Source of the DNA: CBDFKF01 sp965248765
GTDB lineage: Bacteria; Pseudomonadota; Alphaproteobacteria; VGEJ01
Reading direction: 5' to 3'
Assembly (NCBI GenBank): GCA_965248765.1
Contig: CBDFKF010000002.1
Location: 372,001 to 436,000 of the forward strand
Length of the DNA stretch: 64,000 bases
Shown here one piece after another: positions 7,388 through 16,303 of this stretch (position 1 is the stretch's first letter; the number at the start of each line of letters is the position of its first letter). A program made the translations under genes and the position numbers. The notes beneath the pieces were generated by a model. That model made no database searches. It saw only the letters and a program-made list of their open reading frames with translations, and was not told the origin of the DNA.

Positions 7388-8915
7388 GCGGCACTGTCTC
7401 GTACGCGATGCGTCCGCCCGGCACGGCCAGCAGCCGGTCGATGATCTGTTCGGCGATGTCGTCGGCATCGAGCTTGTCGAGCTCGGGATGCGCGATGCGC
7501 AGCCAACGCGAGGTGATGCCGCGGAGCGCCGGCCGTTGGGCGTTGATACGCTCGATGTTCCAGACCCGGGTCAGGTAGCTGACCGCCGTCGTCACGTCGA
7601 CATCTTTGGGCAGCAGCCCACCCGCTATCGCCCGCTCCTTCAACGGATCGAACAGCTTGCGGCGGAACACCCGCGCCGCCTCGGCGACCTCGGGAATCGC
7701 GTGCTCATCGCCCCGCCGCATGGCCCGGCCGACCTCCTCCTTGAAGCGGTGATAGCGGAGCTTGTCGGATGGCAACCCGCGCAGCCGGTCGCCGACGCGA
7801 ATGCCGACGGTGGCGGTGCCAGCTTTGCCGGTCCGGTGTTTGACGAACAGCCGATCCATTTCCTCGATCGATTCGCCAAGCGGCGCGGTCCACATCTTCA
7901 CCCGCGTCTCGGCGGCGATCTCGCTTGCCGTTCCGAGCGCGTTCTTCTCGTAGAAGTAAGGCGTCTCGACCAAGTCCTGCATGGCCCGTCTCGTCTCGAT
8001 CGAGGGCGAATTCGCCGTCCGCAGCATCGGTGCGGAGAACGCTATGCCTTTCTCGATGCCGGCAACGCCCACCAGCTTCTCCTCGGCGAGCGTTGTCGAG
8101 CGCGCGGCCGCCGCCCCGGCACCGGCCGCCTGGCCCGGCACATCGCCGGTCTCAACATCAACCTCCGCCAACGATTGCGCCAGATCCGCCTCGAGCTCAT
8201 GTTCGCTCATCTTGACGAAGCCGGGCTCGACCGGATCGGGCTGGGCGTCCGGCGGCACGTTGAGATCGCGCTGCACCCGCTCATCGAGGTTGCCGAACAG
8301 CCGCCGCGCTTGCGGCACGGCGGTGCCGAGCACCCCGGCCAGGAACGTTGCCGTCGCCACGTTGGCGGCACTCTCACCGAGCGTCCGCGTCTCCTGGCTG
8401 GCGTGCAGCAGGGCTTCGGCGGCCGTCGAGCCGAGGAAGCCGGCCCGTGCCGTCGCGAGTCCCCCGCGCAGGATGTTCACCGCGCCATCGGCCGTGCGAT
8501 AGAGGCGGTAGGCGGCGCCGCCCACCGGCAGCAGGTTCACCGGGTCAAGCGCCGCCCCGAGGATGCTGGCACCGATTCCAACCCAGCCGGCATCCGCAAT
8601 GATCCGGCGGTCCTCCAGCTCGCGATCGATGCGCATCTTGATCTCGGCAACGTCCGTCGGGCTGTTGGCGTTGACGAAGGCGAAGGGATAGGCCTCGTAA
8701 CCCTCGATGTGCTCGTAGGGATCGAACAGCGGATCGATCGGCGCTGCGCTGGGCCGCGCCCCGAACGCGGAGATGACCGTGTTCTCAAGGCGAAATGCAG
8801 CCGGCAACGTCTCGTCAAGGAAGTCCGGCATCGGCGGCTCGACCGGCTCCTGCGCTTCGGGCAGACGCAACAGCGCGCCAGGAAGCGCCTCGCGCTCTTG
8901 TGCGAACAGCGGCAT
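7353..8915 (-). CDS. large internal virion/DNA-ejection protein, N-terminal part (before frameshift)
   Basis: A 520-residue frame starting at ATG 8915, which overlaps the stop of the preceding gene by one base (TAATG). It has a Pro-rich start, a hydrophobic Gly/Ala-rich region (about 108-135 and 185-200), and a long charged helical region. The frame ends in about a dozen residues of out-of-frame coding at 7353. The natural continuation lies in the frame of 5870-7387. Position and size fit a T7 gp16-like core protein. I see no clear transglycosylase motif. Confidence 0.75.
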   Translation of the reverse strand: MPLFAQEREALPGALLRLPEAQEPVEPPMPDFLDETLPAAFRLENTVISAFGARPSAAPIDPLFDPYEHIEGYEAYPFAFVNANSPTDVAEIKMRIDRELEDRRIIADAGWVGIGASILGAALDPVNLLPVGGAAYRLYRTADGAVNILRGGLATARAGFLGSTAAEALLHASQETRTLGESAANVATATFLAGVLGTAVPQARRLFGNLDERVQRDLNVPPDAQPDPVEPGFVKMSEHELEADLAQSLAEVDVETGDVPGQAAGAGAAAARSTTLAEEKLVGVAGIEKGIAFSAPMLRTANSPSIETRRAMQDLVETPYFYEKNALGTASEIAAETRVKMWTAPLGESIEEMDRLFVKHRTGKAGTATVGIRVGDRLRGLPSDKLRYHRFKEEVGRAMRRGDEHAIPEVAEAARVFRRKLFDPLKERAIAGGLLPKDVDVTTAVSYLTRVWNIERINAQRPALRGITSRWLRIAHPELDKLDADDIAEQIIDRLLAVPGGRIAYETVPRAAEGAVVRDP

Positions 8916-11125
8916 TACTCCTCCAAGTCCTGCAAACGCTCGCGGCGCATTCGTTCGATATCGGCACGCGCCTCGGCCTCTTGTTCGTGCCTCTCAACCG
9001 CTGCCTCAAACGCCGCGTTTCGCTCCACGCGAAACTGCCTCGCAGCATCGATGTCGGTTTGAACCTGTTCTTCCGCTGCCGCCTTGGCCGGGCTCGTGTT
9101 CCAGTCGGGCCGCCAGCGGAGCGGCCGCCCTTGATCGTCGATCAACGGCTGAAACACCCCGTCATCGTCCTGGAGCATCACCGCATACGTCGGCGCCTCG
9201 TTCCGCGGCGGCCGCGCCGTCTCCTCTGTGGCGGCAATGCGGACGCGATCGTCGATCGTCCGCCGATTGTCGACCAGCCCCGACGCCTTGATGTCAGCGA
9301 ACAGCTGCTCACGCATCCACGTGTGGTCATCGCCAAAGCCGTAGAGCGCCTCCGGCGCATATCGCATCCAGCGGTTCGAGCCATCGACGTTGGTCACGGC
9401 CCACGTTTTCGCCAGCTTGCCAAGTGTGGCCGTGCGCAGCGTGTCGACATCGGCATCCGAGCTGAGGAAGCGCAGAGCGAACAGCGCGTTGAAGTCCGCC
9501 ACCATGCTGTCCGGTATCTCCGCCCGTCTCAGCGAATCGCCTGCGAACGCGCGCAGCAGGAACGTCGGTCCGGGCACGTGGCTCGTGAGCCATTCCCGGT
9601 TGGTGTTCGTTTCCTCACGCAAGACCTCGCGGCGCACCTCGCGCAGCTTGGGGTCGGCCTGATAGATGGCCGTTTCAGCCAGTGCTACGGCTTGCTCTGG
9701 ATCCTCGCCAGCGCGCACCGCGCGGGCCACCATCACACCGACCTCGATATCTTCGTCCGCCATGTCGTTGAGCACCGCCGGGTTCTCGGTGTTGAACCGG
9801 TCGATGATGTCGGCCGCCTGCACCTTCTGATCGACCGTGCCTGAGCGCAGCGAGCCGCGCAGGCCGGCGCGTAGAGACTCCGGCATGATCCCGAAATCCG
9901 CGACGTAGCGCACGACCTTCGCCACGACATCGGGCGATTCGGCGACCGTCGGGAACCACCGCGCATAGTCCTCGTTCACGGCCTGTCGCGCGGTCTCATC
10001 GCGTGGGTCGAGGCGCAAGCCGCCATCGCGCGCCCCATCCATCATGGCCGCCCGGGCCGCCACTGCCTGCGCTTCTGCCCGTGCTTTGTCGGCCTGTTTG
10101 ATCAGGCTGGTGCGGTCGTTGGGCTTCAGCCAGCCTGCGCCATCTTGATAGGCAGCCTCGATCTGCGCCTCGCCAACCTCGCCGCGAGCAACCGCGATCT
10201 CGAGATCCGACAACCGCCGTTGGTACTCGGTGGTCGCCGCCTGGGCGATGTTGCGTTGCCGCTGCTCCAGCGCCCGCTGCGCTTCTCCCCGCCAGTCGAC
10301 TTTCTCCGCCTCCGAGAGCAGCGTGTCGTAGGCGTCCGTCTCCAGAGCGGCGATAACGGCAGCCGGGTCTGCGGCGATGTCGGTCCGCAGCGTCGCGCTG
10401 GCGACCGTCGCGCGGAAGGCGAGGAAGCTCTTGCGCGACTCCTCGATCGTCCACACGCCCTGAGCCGCCAGCTCCTCGCCCTGGCGCTTCGCCTCCTGCA
10501 GGATCAGCACCTGATCGAGCCCACGTGCAAGTACGGCATCGTTGCTCAGATCGACAAGGCGCTGCTTGTACTGATCGAGGTGGCTGGCGTCCTCGCGTCT
10601 GTCGCCCTCGACAAGCGCATCGGCCAACCGCGATGTGGTAAGCGCGGTGAACCGGTTATTGAGTGCGATGCGCAGCTCTTCGTCTTCGATCCCGGACAGT
10701 GCCTCATCGGCACGTTTCCGCGCCGCTTCCTCAAACCCGCGCGAGAAGTCGGTGCCGGTGGCATCGCTCGCGCGCAGCGTGACCAGATCCTCGGTCAGGC
10801 CGCGCAGGTACGCCGCCTCGGCATTGGCCGCCTCGGTCGATCGCCGCAACGCCGTCTCGCGCTCTTCGCGCTCCTGCGCTGCCGCCGTGAACAGCCGGCC
10901 GATTTCGGATGTTGTGGAGCCGAGCGCCTCAACCGCCCGACTTTGGCTCACTAGGGCTGCGGTCTGATCGGCCCGCGCCTCGGCGATCCGGGCGAAGTTG
11001 CGTTCCTGGGCCTGGCGCAGCCGGGCGGTGGCGAACCGGCCGCCGGTCTCGCCGGTGGTAAGTGTGTCGAAGACACGCGGACCCTCGCGCCGCAGGCCGA
11101 TCGAGCTGAGCGGGACGCGCGCCAT
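8915..11125 (-). CDS. internal virion protein, T7 gp15-like by position
   Basis: The 736-residue protein starts at ATG 11125 inside an ATGA overlap with the upstream gene. It is almost entirely helical and charged, with long coiled-coil stretches rich in Arg, Glu and Ala, and has no signal peptide or membrane span. That profile, and its place between the gp14-like and gp16-like genes, matches the second core protein that podoviruses eject into the cell with their DNA. No catalytic motif was recognised. Confidence 0.75.
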   Translation of the reverse strand: MARVPLSSIGLRREGPRVFDTLTTGETGGRFATARLRQAQERNFARIAEARADQTAALVSQSRAVEALGSTTSEIGRLFTAAAQEREERETALRRSTEAANAEAAYLRGLTEDLVTLRASDATGTDFSRGFEEAARKRADEALSGIEDEELRIALNNRFTALTTSRLADALVEGDRREDASHLDQYKQRLVDLSNDAVLARGLDQVLILQEAKRQGEELAAQGVWTIEESRKSFLAFRATVASATLRTDIAADPAAVIAALETDAYDTLLSEAEKVDWRGEAQRALEQRQRNIAQAATTEYQRRLSDLEIAVARGEVGEAQIEAAYQDGAGWLKPNDRTSLIKQADKARAEAQAVAARAAMMDGARDGGLRLDPRDETARQAVNEDYARWFPTVAESPDVVAKVVRYVADFGIMPESLRAGLRGSLRSGTVDQKVQAADIIDRFNTENPAVLNDMADEDIEVGVMVARAVRAGEDPEQAVALAETAIYQADPKLREVRREVLREETNTNREWLTSHVPGPTFLLRAFAGDSLRRAEIPDSMVADFNALFALRFLSSDADVDTLRTATLGKLAKTWAVTNVDGSNRWMRYAPEALYGFGDDHTWMREQLFADIKASGLVDNRRTIDDRVRIAATEETARPPRNEAPTYAVMLQDDDGVFQPLIDDQGRPLRWRPDWNTSPAKAAAEEQVQTDIDAARQFRVERNAAFEAAVERHEQEAEARADIERMRRERLQDLEE

Positions 11126-11823
11126 CAGTTCTCGAACAGCGAGTCGAAGCCGCCGGAGCTGAGCAGGCTGGCGCCGGTCTCGACCAGGCTGCCGAAGCTG
11201 CGGGTGCGTGCCGCCGACGCCCGGGTTGACGAGGCCCGCGAGGCGATCGCTCCTGTCGTACGCGCCGTCTCGGCCTCGATCTCGCCGGCTCGGCGGACCG
11301 CTGCGGCCTCCATCCCGCCAATGCCGGTGATCTGGGCACCGCGCTTGGCGAACAGCTCGGCCTGGGTCTCGGCGCGCCGCACGGCGTTCTGGGTCGAGAG
11401 CTCGATGTTGCTCAAGTCTTTCAGCATCTCCACCGTCGCCGCGCTCACGACCTCGCCGCTCGATCCCTCGAGCGCCACGTTGCCGGCGGCGAACATCGTG
11501 CGCAGGCCCGAGATGTCCTGCGCCCAGCGATCCTCGGCTTGGGCAATGGCCACCTCGCCGGCCCGCCGCTCCCACTCAGCGTTTTCCAGGGCCACCGCCG
11601 CGTTGAACGTGGCGATCTCGACTTCGGCCGCGGCCTCGCGCTCGAGGATCGCCGCCTCGGTGTTCGCCATCTCCAGTGCGAAGCCGGCCTGCTGCTCGGC
11701 GATCTGCTGATCGAAGCGGGCTTGCGCCTCGAAGGCGTCGGCCTGATTGGATGACGCGCTGAAGCCGAGGAGCCCGCCGCCGATCTCGAACCCGATCCCG
11801 AGAATGTCTCCGAACAGGCTCAT
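11125..11823 (-). CDS. internal virion protein, T7 gp14-like
   Basis: This 232-residue protein starts at ATG 11823, which overlaps the tail tubular B stop (ATGA). The first 20 residues form a Gly-rich hydrophobic segment, followed by a long Ala/Glu/Arg coiled coil. This design resembles podovirus internal virion protein B, which forms a pore in the outer envelope on ejection. An upstream in-frame ATG would add 15 residues but lies inside the neighbouring gene. Confidence 0.75.
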   Translation of the reverse strand: MSLFGDILGIGFEIGGGLLGFSASSNQADAFEAQARFDQQIAEQQAGFALEMANTEAAILEREAAAEVEIATFNAAVALENAEWERRAGEVAIAQAEDRWAQDISGLRTMFAAGNVALEGSSGEVVSAATVEMLKDLSNIELSTQNAVRRAETQAELFAKRGAQITGIGGMEAAAVRRAGEIEAETARTTGAIASRASSTRASAARTRSFGSLVETGASLLSSGGFDSLFEN

Positions 11824-13802
11824 GGTGCGCCCACCTCGGCGTGGGCGATGATCGCGTGCACCGTGCACGGCCGCGGCACATCCTGGGTGATGGTCAGCCG
11901 CCCAGCATCGTTCCAGTCGACCGGCGAGAGGATGTGCTTGTAGCCGGTGAACGGCGGGATGGCCATGTCGGTGTTATCGGCGACCGTGCGGAACACCACC
12001 TCCTGACCGTTGACCTTGATGCCGACCGTGTCTTGCAACAACAGCGACGTCTTCCATAGGTTCTTGGGCCGGCCGAGCGCGGTGCCCTCGGGCGCCCCCC
12101 GGTCGAAGTCGAGCGTCTCGACCTTCGAGGTGTACGGCAGCCCCGCCTCGATCGCGCTCACCGCGTCAGTGAGGGTGATCGCCCCGCCGCTCACGACGAA
12201 CTGTCCGACCGGCGCGGAATCGCCGACCACCTCGACCGTCTGCCCTTCGAGATGATCGAGCCCCGTCCAGCTCGTGGTTGGGCTACCCGATGTGCCCGTG
12301 AGCGCCGAATCGGTGTTGCGCAACGGATCCAACAGCTCGACATAGCGCTTGGTCGCGCCGTTGATCGTGCGCTTGACGATGCCCCACACCTCGTCGCGAT
12401 CGGCGCCGGGAATCGCGGCGATGCCTTCGACGGTACCGTTGGTCAACACATGTCGCGCCCACGCCACCACCAGCTCCGTCGGGTTGTAGGTGAAGCTCAG
12501 CAGTGCTCCATCGGCGCGGGCCAGCCACAGCACGCGATCGGGATCGGACTGCCAGTCATGATCGACAAGGCCGCCGCCGGTGATGTGCTCGGACAGCAGC
12601 GTCAGATCCGGCGTGATGAAGTCGTTGTCCTCGAACCGGAACCGCACTTCGCGCAGCTTCTTGCCGTCGTTCGTCGGCACGCCGCGGCGCTGGACGTAGA
12701 GCACCCGGTTGTCGATGTCGATCGCAACGCGGCGGGTGACCCCGTCGCTCGAAATCGGCTCATAGGCGAAGTTGGACGGCGTGACGGGTCCGGTCTGCGG
12801 CGGCTTGACGTGCCACACGCCACCGGTGGTGCCGACGAACAGCCGCGTCGCCCCGACCAGCCAGCGTATGACGTTGACCCGGCTCGCGGCGATGCGCGCG
12901 GTGATCGGATCGTCGTCGTTGGTGCCCGGCGTGAAGTTCTCGAAATCGGCGGACTTCGACAGCCACACGGTCTGCGGGTCGTTGGAGCTGCCGGCGAAGC
13001 ACAGCCGCTGCTCGAAGAAGGTCACCGCAGACGGGAAGCCGGTGGTCGATGACCATGCGCCGAGCCGCCATTCGGTCACCGCTGCGGTGTCGCCGAGCGT
13101 GACCTGGACCGCCGCCGTCACCACCGTCGCGCTGGTGAAGCCAGTGATCGTTGCATGGCCGGTGGTGCCGCCGTGGGTGATGCGCACCAGTCGGTCGTAA
13201 TCGCCGGTGCCGCCCGTGCCAGTCGTATCAGTCGCCGCGAAGATCGCCGTCGAAGCCGTGAGCGTGATCGTGCCGGTGGTGGCGCTCGGGGTGATGGTCG
13301 TCGCGGTCGTGTGCTGGGCGAGATAGGGCCCGTCAATGAAGGCGACGGTGGTCAGCGTCCACGCGGTGTGCGAGGTGCGGGTGAGCTTGCGCGGCGCGTG
13401 GCTGCCGTGCACCAAGTACATCACGTCGGCGTCCTGGGCGAACATCAGGTCGTAGAGCTCGGCCTCGAGGTAGGGCGTGACGATCTCGACCGGCGTGCCC
13501 GGCGGGCTCTCGATCCGACCCTGATCGCAATAGAAGCGCATGTAGATGTCGCCGGCCTCGATGATGTAGGCCTGCGTCACGTTGAACTGGAACGGAATCG
13601 GCCGCGAGGTCTTGGTGTGGGTCTTGGTGTCATTGATGTAGAGGAGCCCCGGGCGTCGGGTGATCCCGCCGTGCGGCAGCGCCAGGAAGTTTTCCAAGGT
13701 CGCTGCGCCCTGGCGGTACTGATCGAGATCGGTGCGGCCATGTAGCCGCGGGCTCAGCTCGCCGGCGGTGAACTGGTTTTGGACAGGAGAGACGCGGGCC
13801 AT
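11820..13802 (-). CDS. tail tubular protein B (nozzle), T7 gp12-like
   Basis: A 660-residue beta-rich protein starting at ATG 13802. Its beginning, PVQNQFTAGELSPRLHGRTDL, and the following LENFLALPHGGITRRPG are hallmarks of podovirus nozzle proteins. Several WLARADG- and FTYNP-type propeller strands follow. It forms the distal tail tube. It lies one base after the tail tubular A gene and overlaps the next internal virion gene by four bases, so translation is coupled along the operon. Confidence 0.88.
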   Translation of the reverse strand: MARVSPVQNQFTAGELSPRLHGRTDLDQYRQGAATLENFLALPHGGITRRPGLLYINDTKTHTKTSRPIPFQFNVTQAYIIEAGDIYMRFYCDQGRIESPPGTPVEIVTPYLEAELYDLMFAQDADVMYLVHGSHAPRKLTRTSHTAWTLTTVAFIDGPYLAQHTTATTITPSATTGTITLTASTAIFAATDTTGTGGTGDYDRLVRITHGGTTGHATITGFTSATVVTAAVQVTLGDTAAVTEWRLGAWSSTTGFPSAVTFFEQRLCFAGSSNDPQTVWLSKSADFENFTPGTNDDDPITARIAASRVNVIRWLVGATRLFVGTTGGVWHVKPPQTGPVTPSNFAYEPISSDGVTRRVAIDIDNRVLYVQRRGVPTNDGKKLREVRFRFEDNDFITPDLTLLSEHITGGGLVDHDWQSDPDRVLWLARADGALLSFTYNPTELVVAWARHVLTNGTVEGIAAIPGADRDEVWGIVKRTINGATKRYVELLDPLRNTDSALTGTSGSPTTSWTGLDHLEGQTVEVVGDSAPVGQFVVSGGAITLTDAVSAIEAGLPYTSKVETLDFDRGAPEGTALGRPKNLWKTSLLLQDTVGIKVNGQEVVFRTVADNTDMAIPPFTGYKHILSPVDWNDAGRLTITQDVPRPCTVHAIIAHAEVGAP

Positions 13803-13803
13803 G

Positions 13804-14424
13804 TCAGGGTTGCTTGTTGACGCTGTAGAAGCCGCCGCCGCCCTGGCGCTCGGCGATGAACGGGCTCGGCGCGGCATCGTCTTGGTAGTCCTCGGAGCCG
13901 TCGATCAGCCGCGCCCGCCGCAGCATCCGCTCGTACTCATCGCGCGCGGCGGCCGATCGGGCCGAGCTGCCGGTGAGCGGATAAGCCATCTGCGCCGCCA
14001 GATAGCCGGCGAGCGTCTGGACGAACCGCGGGCTGAACCCCAGCACGTCGGTGATGCGCGCGATATAGAGGAGGTTCGCGGTCGATTCCTCGCACAACAG
14101 CGAGCGCCCCTCGACCTTGAAGAAGTCGCCGTCGGCGCGGAAGGTGTCCGAGCCGTTGAGCTTGAGGGTGCGAATGCAGTAGGGATCGGTCGGCAGGGTG
14201 AAGCTGTAGGTGAAGCCGAACGCGGGCGCTGTCGCCTCCTGATTGAGCTTCTGTCGTCGCACCGCGAAGTTCCACGGATGCGCGTCGAGCACGAAGTCGC
14301 GGGCATCGGCGAACAGCTCCTTGGCCAGCCGCGCCTCGTCCGAATCGTCATCGAGGCTGGCGATCGGGCTCGCCCGCAGCTGCCTGAGCGCAATGTTCGC
14401 GATCTTCGCTTCCGAATCAGCCAT
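13804..14424 (-). CDS. tail tubular protein A (adaptor), T7 gp11-like
   Basis: The 206-residue protein contains the family's N-terminal pattern: IANIALRQLRASPIASLDDD, then EARLAKELF, then HPWNFAVRR. It is the ring that links the portal to the tail nozzle, and the T7-like gene order (A then B) is kept. The IS element at 14531-15928 lies between this gene and the upstream 95-residue gene without breaking either reading frame, although it may block transcription from upstream. Confidence 0.9.
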   Translation of the reverse strand: MADSEAKIANIALRQLRASPIASLDDDSDEARLAKELFADARDFVLDAHPWNFAVRRQKLNQEATAPAFGFTYSFTLPTDPYCIRTLKLNGSDTFRADGDFFKVEGRSLLCEESTANLLYIARITDVLGFSPRFVQTLAGYLAAQMAYPLTGSSARSAAARDEYERMLRRARLIDGSEDYQDDAAPSPFIAERQGGGGFYSVNKQP

Positions 14425-14476
14425 CGGCTCGCCTCCGCATCACCGCCTGTCCCGGGACAACTAGGTTTGGCGATGA

Positions 14477-14501
14477 GGGGAGGGGCAACCCCCCCCTCCC
14501 C
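14477..14501. other. GC-only hairpin upstream of tail tubular A
   Basis: Perfect arms GGGGAGGGG/CCCCTCCCC with a seven-base loop. There is no T tract on either side, so it is a weak terminator candidate at best. Confidence 0.3.
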
Positions 14502-14514
14502 TTACCGCTGTCAA

Positions 14515-14530
14515 GCCCTCGAGATCAGTC
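14515..14530 (+). repeat. left target-site duplication of IS copy 1
   Basis: GCCCTCGAGATCAGTC is repeated exactly at 15929-15944 on the other side of the element. The preceding A is also shared. Confidence 0.85.
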
Positions 14531-15928
14531 GTGTCACTAACACACGATATGTCCGGTTTATGTACCAGACGATCTGTCCGGATTTAGAAGCTCTCCAGGC
14601 TATGGAGGGTTTGGATGCGCCGGACAGAGCAGTTGCAGGGACTGAGATTGATGAAGTTCGAGGAGGTTTACGGCCGCACCCATCGGGGTTGCTTGAGCCA
14701 AGCCGAGGCGGCGGAGGTTCTCGGCGTTTCAGAGCGCACCTTCCGGCGCTGGCGCGACCGCTATGAGGCGGACGGCGCGGAAGGGCTCTACGATCGCCGT
14801 CTGGGCCGGGTCTCGGCGCGGCGCGCGGCGGTCGACGAGGTGACGGCGCTGTTGGCGCTGTTCGACACCCGCTACTGGGACTTCACCGCCAAGCACTTCC
14901 ACGAGAAGCTGGTCGCGGACTATGCCTTCAAGCGCAGCTACAACTGGGTGCGGCTGAGCTTGCAGGCCCATGGGCGAAGACGGGCGGCGCCCAGGCGCGG
15001 GGCGCACCGGCGCAAGCGGCCGCGCCGCGCGCTGCCCGGCATGATGCTGCATCAAGACGGCTCAAGCCACGCGTGGGTCCCCGATCAGTGGTGGGACCTG
15101 ATCGTCACCATGGACGACACCACCAGTGAGATCTACTCGGCCTTCTTCGTCGCCGAAGAGGGCACGATGTCGAGCTTTCAGGGGGTGTCCGAGGCGATCC
15201 GGGCCAAGGGGCTGTTCTGCTCGCTCTATGCCGACCGCGCCGGCCACTACTGGCACACCCCTGAGGCCGGCGGCACGGTCGACAAGGACAATCCGACCCA
15301 GTTCGGCCGCGCCCTGGCCCAGCTCGGCATCGAGCTGATCCCGGCCTACTCGCCCGAGGCAAGGGGGCGCTCGGAACGCATGTTCGCCACCCTGCAGAAG
15401 CGCCTGCCCCAGGAGCTCAGGCTCGCCGGCATCACCGACATGGCCCAGGCCAACCGCTTCCTCAAGGAGCTCTACCTGCCAGGCCACAACGCCCGCTTCG
15501 CGGTGCCGCCGGAAGCCGAGGGCACCGCCTTCGTGCCCTTCGCCGGTACCCTCGACGACATCCTCTGCGTGCAGCAGGAGCGCACCGTCTCCAACGACAA
15601 CACCGTGCGCTACAAACGCCTGGTGCTGGCGATCCCGCCCGACCGCCATCGCCGCCACTACGTCAAGGCAAGGGTCCGGGTCCACGAATACCCCGACCGC
15701 ACCCTCGCCGTCTTCCATGGGCCGCGCTGCCTGGCCCGATACCAGGCCGACGGATCGCCCATCAACACAAGCCACAGACAGGCCGCGTGATCCGCTTCGA
15801 CGCGACCGGCCAGTGGATAAGGGGACGGCCGCTCCGCGCCCGACCCCTTATCCACTGGCCCAACAACCACAACTGAAGCGGTCAATTCATATGGTACATA
15901 AACCGGTCAATTCAGTTTGTTCTCGACA
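14531..15928 (+). mobile_element. ISNCY/IS1202-like insertion sequence, intact copy 1
   Basis: A 1398-bp element with TGTC...GACA ends and imperfect inverted repeats of about 35 bp that share CCGGTTTATGTACC. It encodes one transposase. A 16-bp direct repeat of target DNA flanks it. An equal-length inverted copy lies at 48759-50156. The long target duplication and the transposase type fit the IS1202-like group. The stop codon of the neighbouring 95-residue gene lies inside the right duplication, so that frame is preserved. Confidence 0.9.
14615..15790 (+). CDS. IS1202-like/ISNCY transposase (DDE)
   Basis: A 391-residue transposase. An N-terminal helix-turn-helix (about 27-60: SQAEAAEVLGVSERTFRRW) is followed by an RNase H-like catalytic core. 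The acidic residues lie in MLHQDGSSHAW, in LYADRAGHYW and in SPEARGRSERMF, consistent with D, D and E. It cuts and joins the element's ends. This copy is full length. The other copy in the window is cut short by an amber at codon 278. Confidence 0.9.
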   Translation: MRRTEQLQGLRLMKFEEVYGRTHRGCLSQAEAAEVLGVSERTFRRWRDRYEADGAEGLYDRRLGRVSARRAAVDEVTALLALFDTRYWDFTAKHFHEKLVADYAFKRSYNWVRLSLQAHGRRRAAPRRGAHRRKRPRRALPGMMLHQDGSSHAWVPDQWWDLIVTMDDTTSEIYSAFFVAEEGTMSSFQGVSEAIRAKGLFCSLYADRAGHYWHTPEAGGTVDKDNPTQFGRALAQLGIELIPAYSPEARGRSERMFATLQKRLPQELRLAGITDMAQANRFLKELYLPGHNARFAVPPEAEGTAFVPFAGTLDDILCVQQERTVSNDNTVRYKRLVLAIPPDRHRRHYVKARVRVHEYPDRTLAVFHGPRCLARYQADGSPINTSHRQAA

Positions 15929-15944
15929 GCCCTCGAGATCAGTC
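15929..15944 (+). repeat. right target-site duplication of IS copy 1
   Basis: Exact copy of 14515-14530. It contains the TGA stop (15939-15941, minus strand) of the adjacent phage gene. Confidence 0.85.
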
Positions 15945-16226
15945 AATCGCGTAGAGGACGATCAAGATGATGGAGCCGGTCGCCGCAGCACCGCCGGTTG
16001 TGATCGTGATATCGCGATCATTTGTGCCGGTGAGCTTGTAGCCGACACCGCCGATCGCGCCGTCGGCACCCTGGGTGAGCTGCCCCGCCGCGTTGGCGGC
16101 AGCCGCCACCAGATAGCGATCGACATCCGCCACATCGCCGAGCGCGAGCGTCACGCTGGCGCCGAGCGCATCGTGGTGGATCTCCCAGCCGTAGATCCGG
16201 GCCCCGATGGGCAGCTCGACGCCCAT
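15939..16226 (-). CDS. small phage head-region protein
   Basis: A 95-residue protein between capsid and tail genes. The N-terminal half contains an acidic, valine-rich segment and the C-terminal half is Gly/Thr-rich, ending in a hydrophobic strand. No family is recognised. Position directly after the capsid suggests a head-decoration or head-completion role (inference). The start at 16226 is the first ATG, but the only ribosome-binding site (AAGGAG) lies 27 bases or more upstream, so the true start is uncertain. Its stop lies in the IS target duplication. Confidence 0.6.
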   Translation of the reverse strand: MGVELPIGARIYGWEIHHDALGASVTLALGDVADVDRYLVAAAANAAGQLTQGADGAIGGVGYKLTGTNDRDITITTGGAAATGSIILIVLYAID

Positions 16227-16303
16227 CGTGATGTCCGAGCCCGAGGCCGGTTCTCCTTTACCCTGGCTTGTTCCTCGTCGTAGTCCTTAGCTCGAGGTCC
16301 GGC

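Noticed and set aside
7320..9062. Long open frame (580 codons) on the + strand
   Set aside because: It is antisense to the internal virion genes, has His/Arg/Gly-rich shadow composition and no domain.
8915..11575. 886-codon version of the gp15-like protein
   Set aside because: The first 150 codons are out-of-frame reading of the gp14-like gene; the ATG at 11125 in an ATGA overlap is the start.
14729..15775. Antisense open frames inside the IS
   Set aside because: They occur in both IS copies only because the copies match, and have no recognisable motif; the transposase on the other strand is clear.
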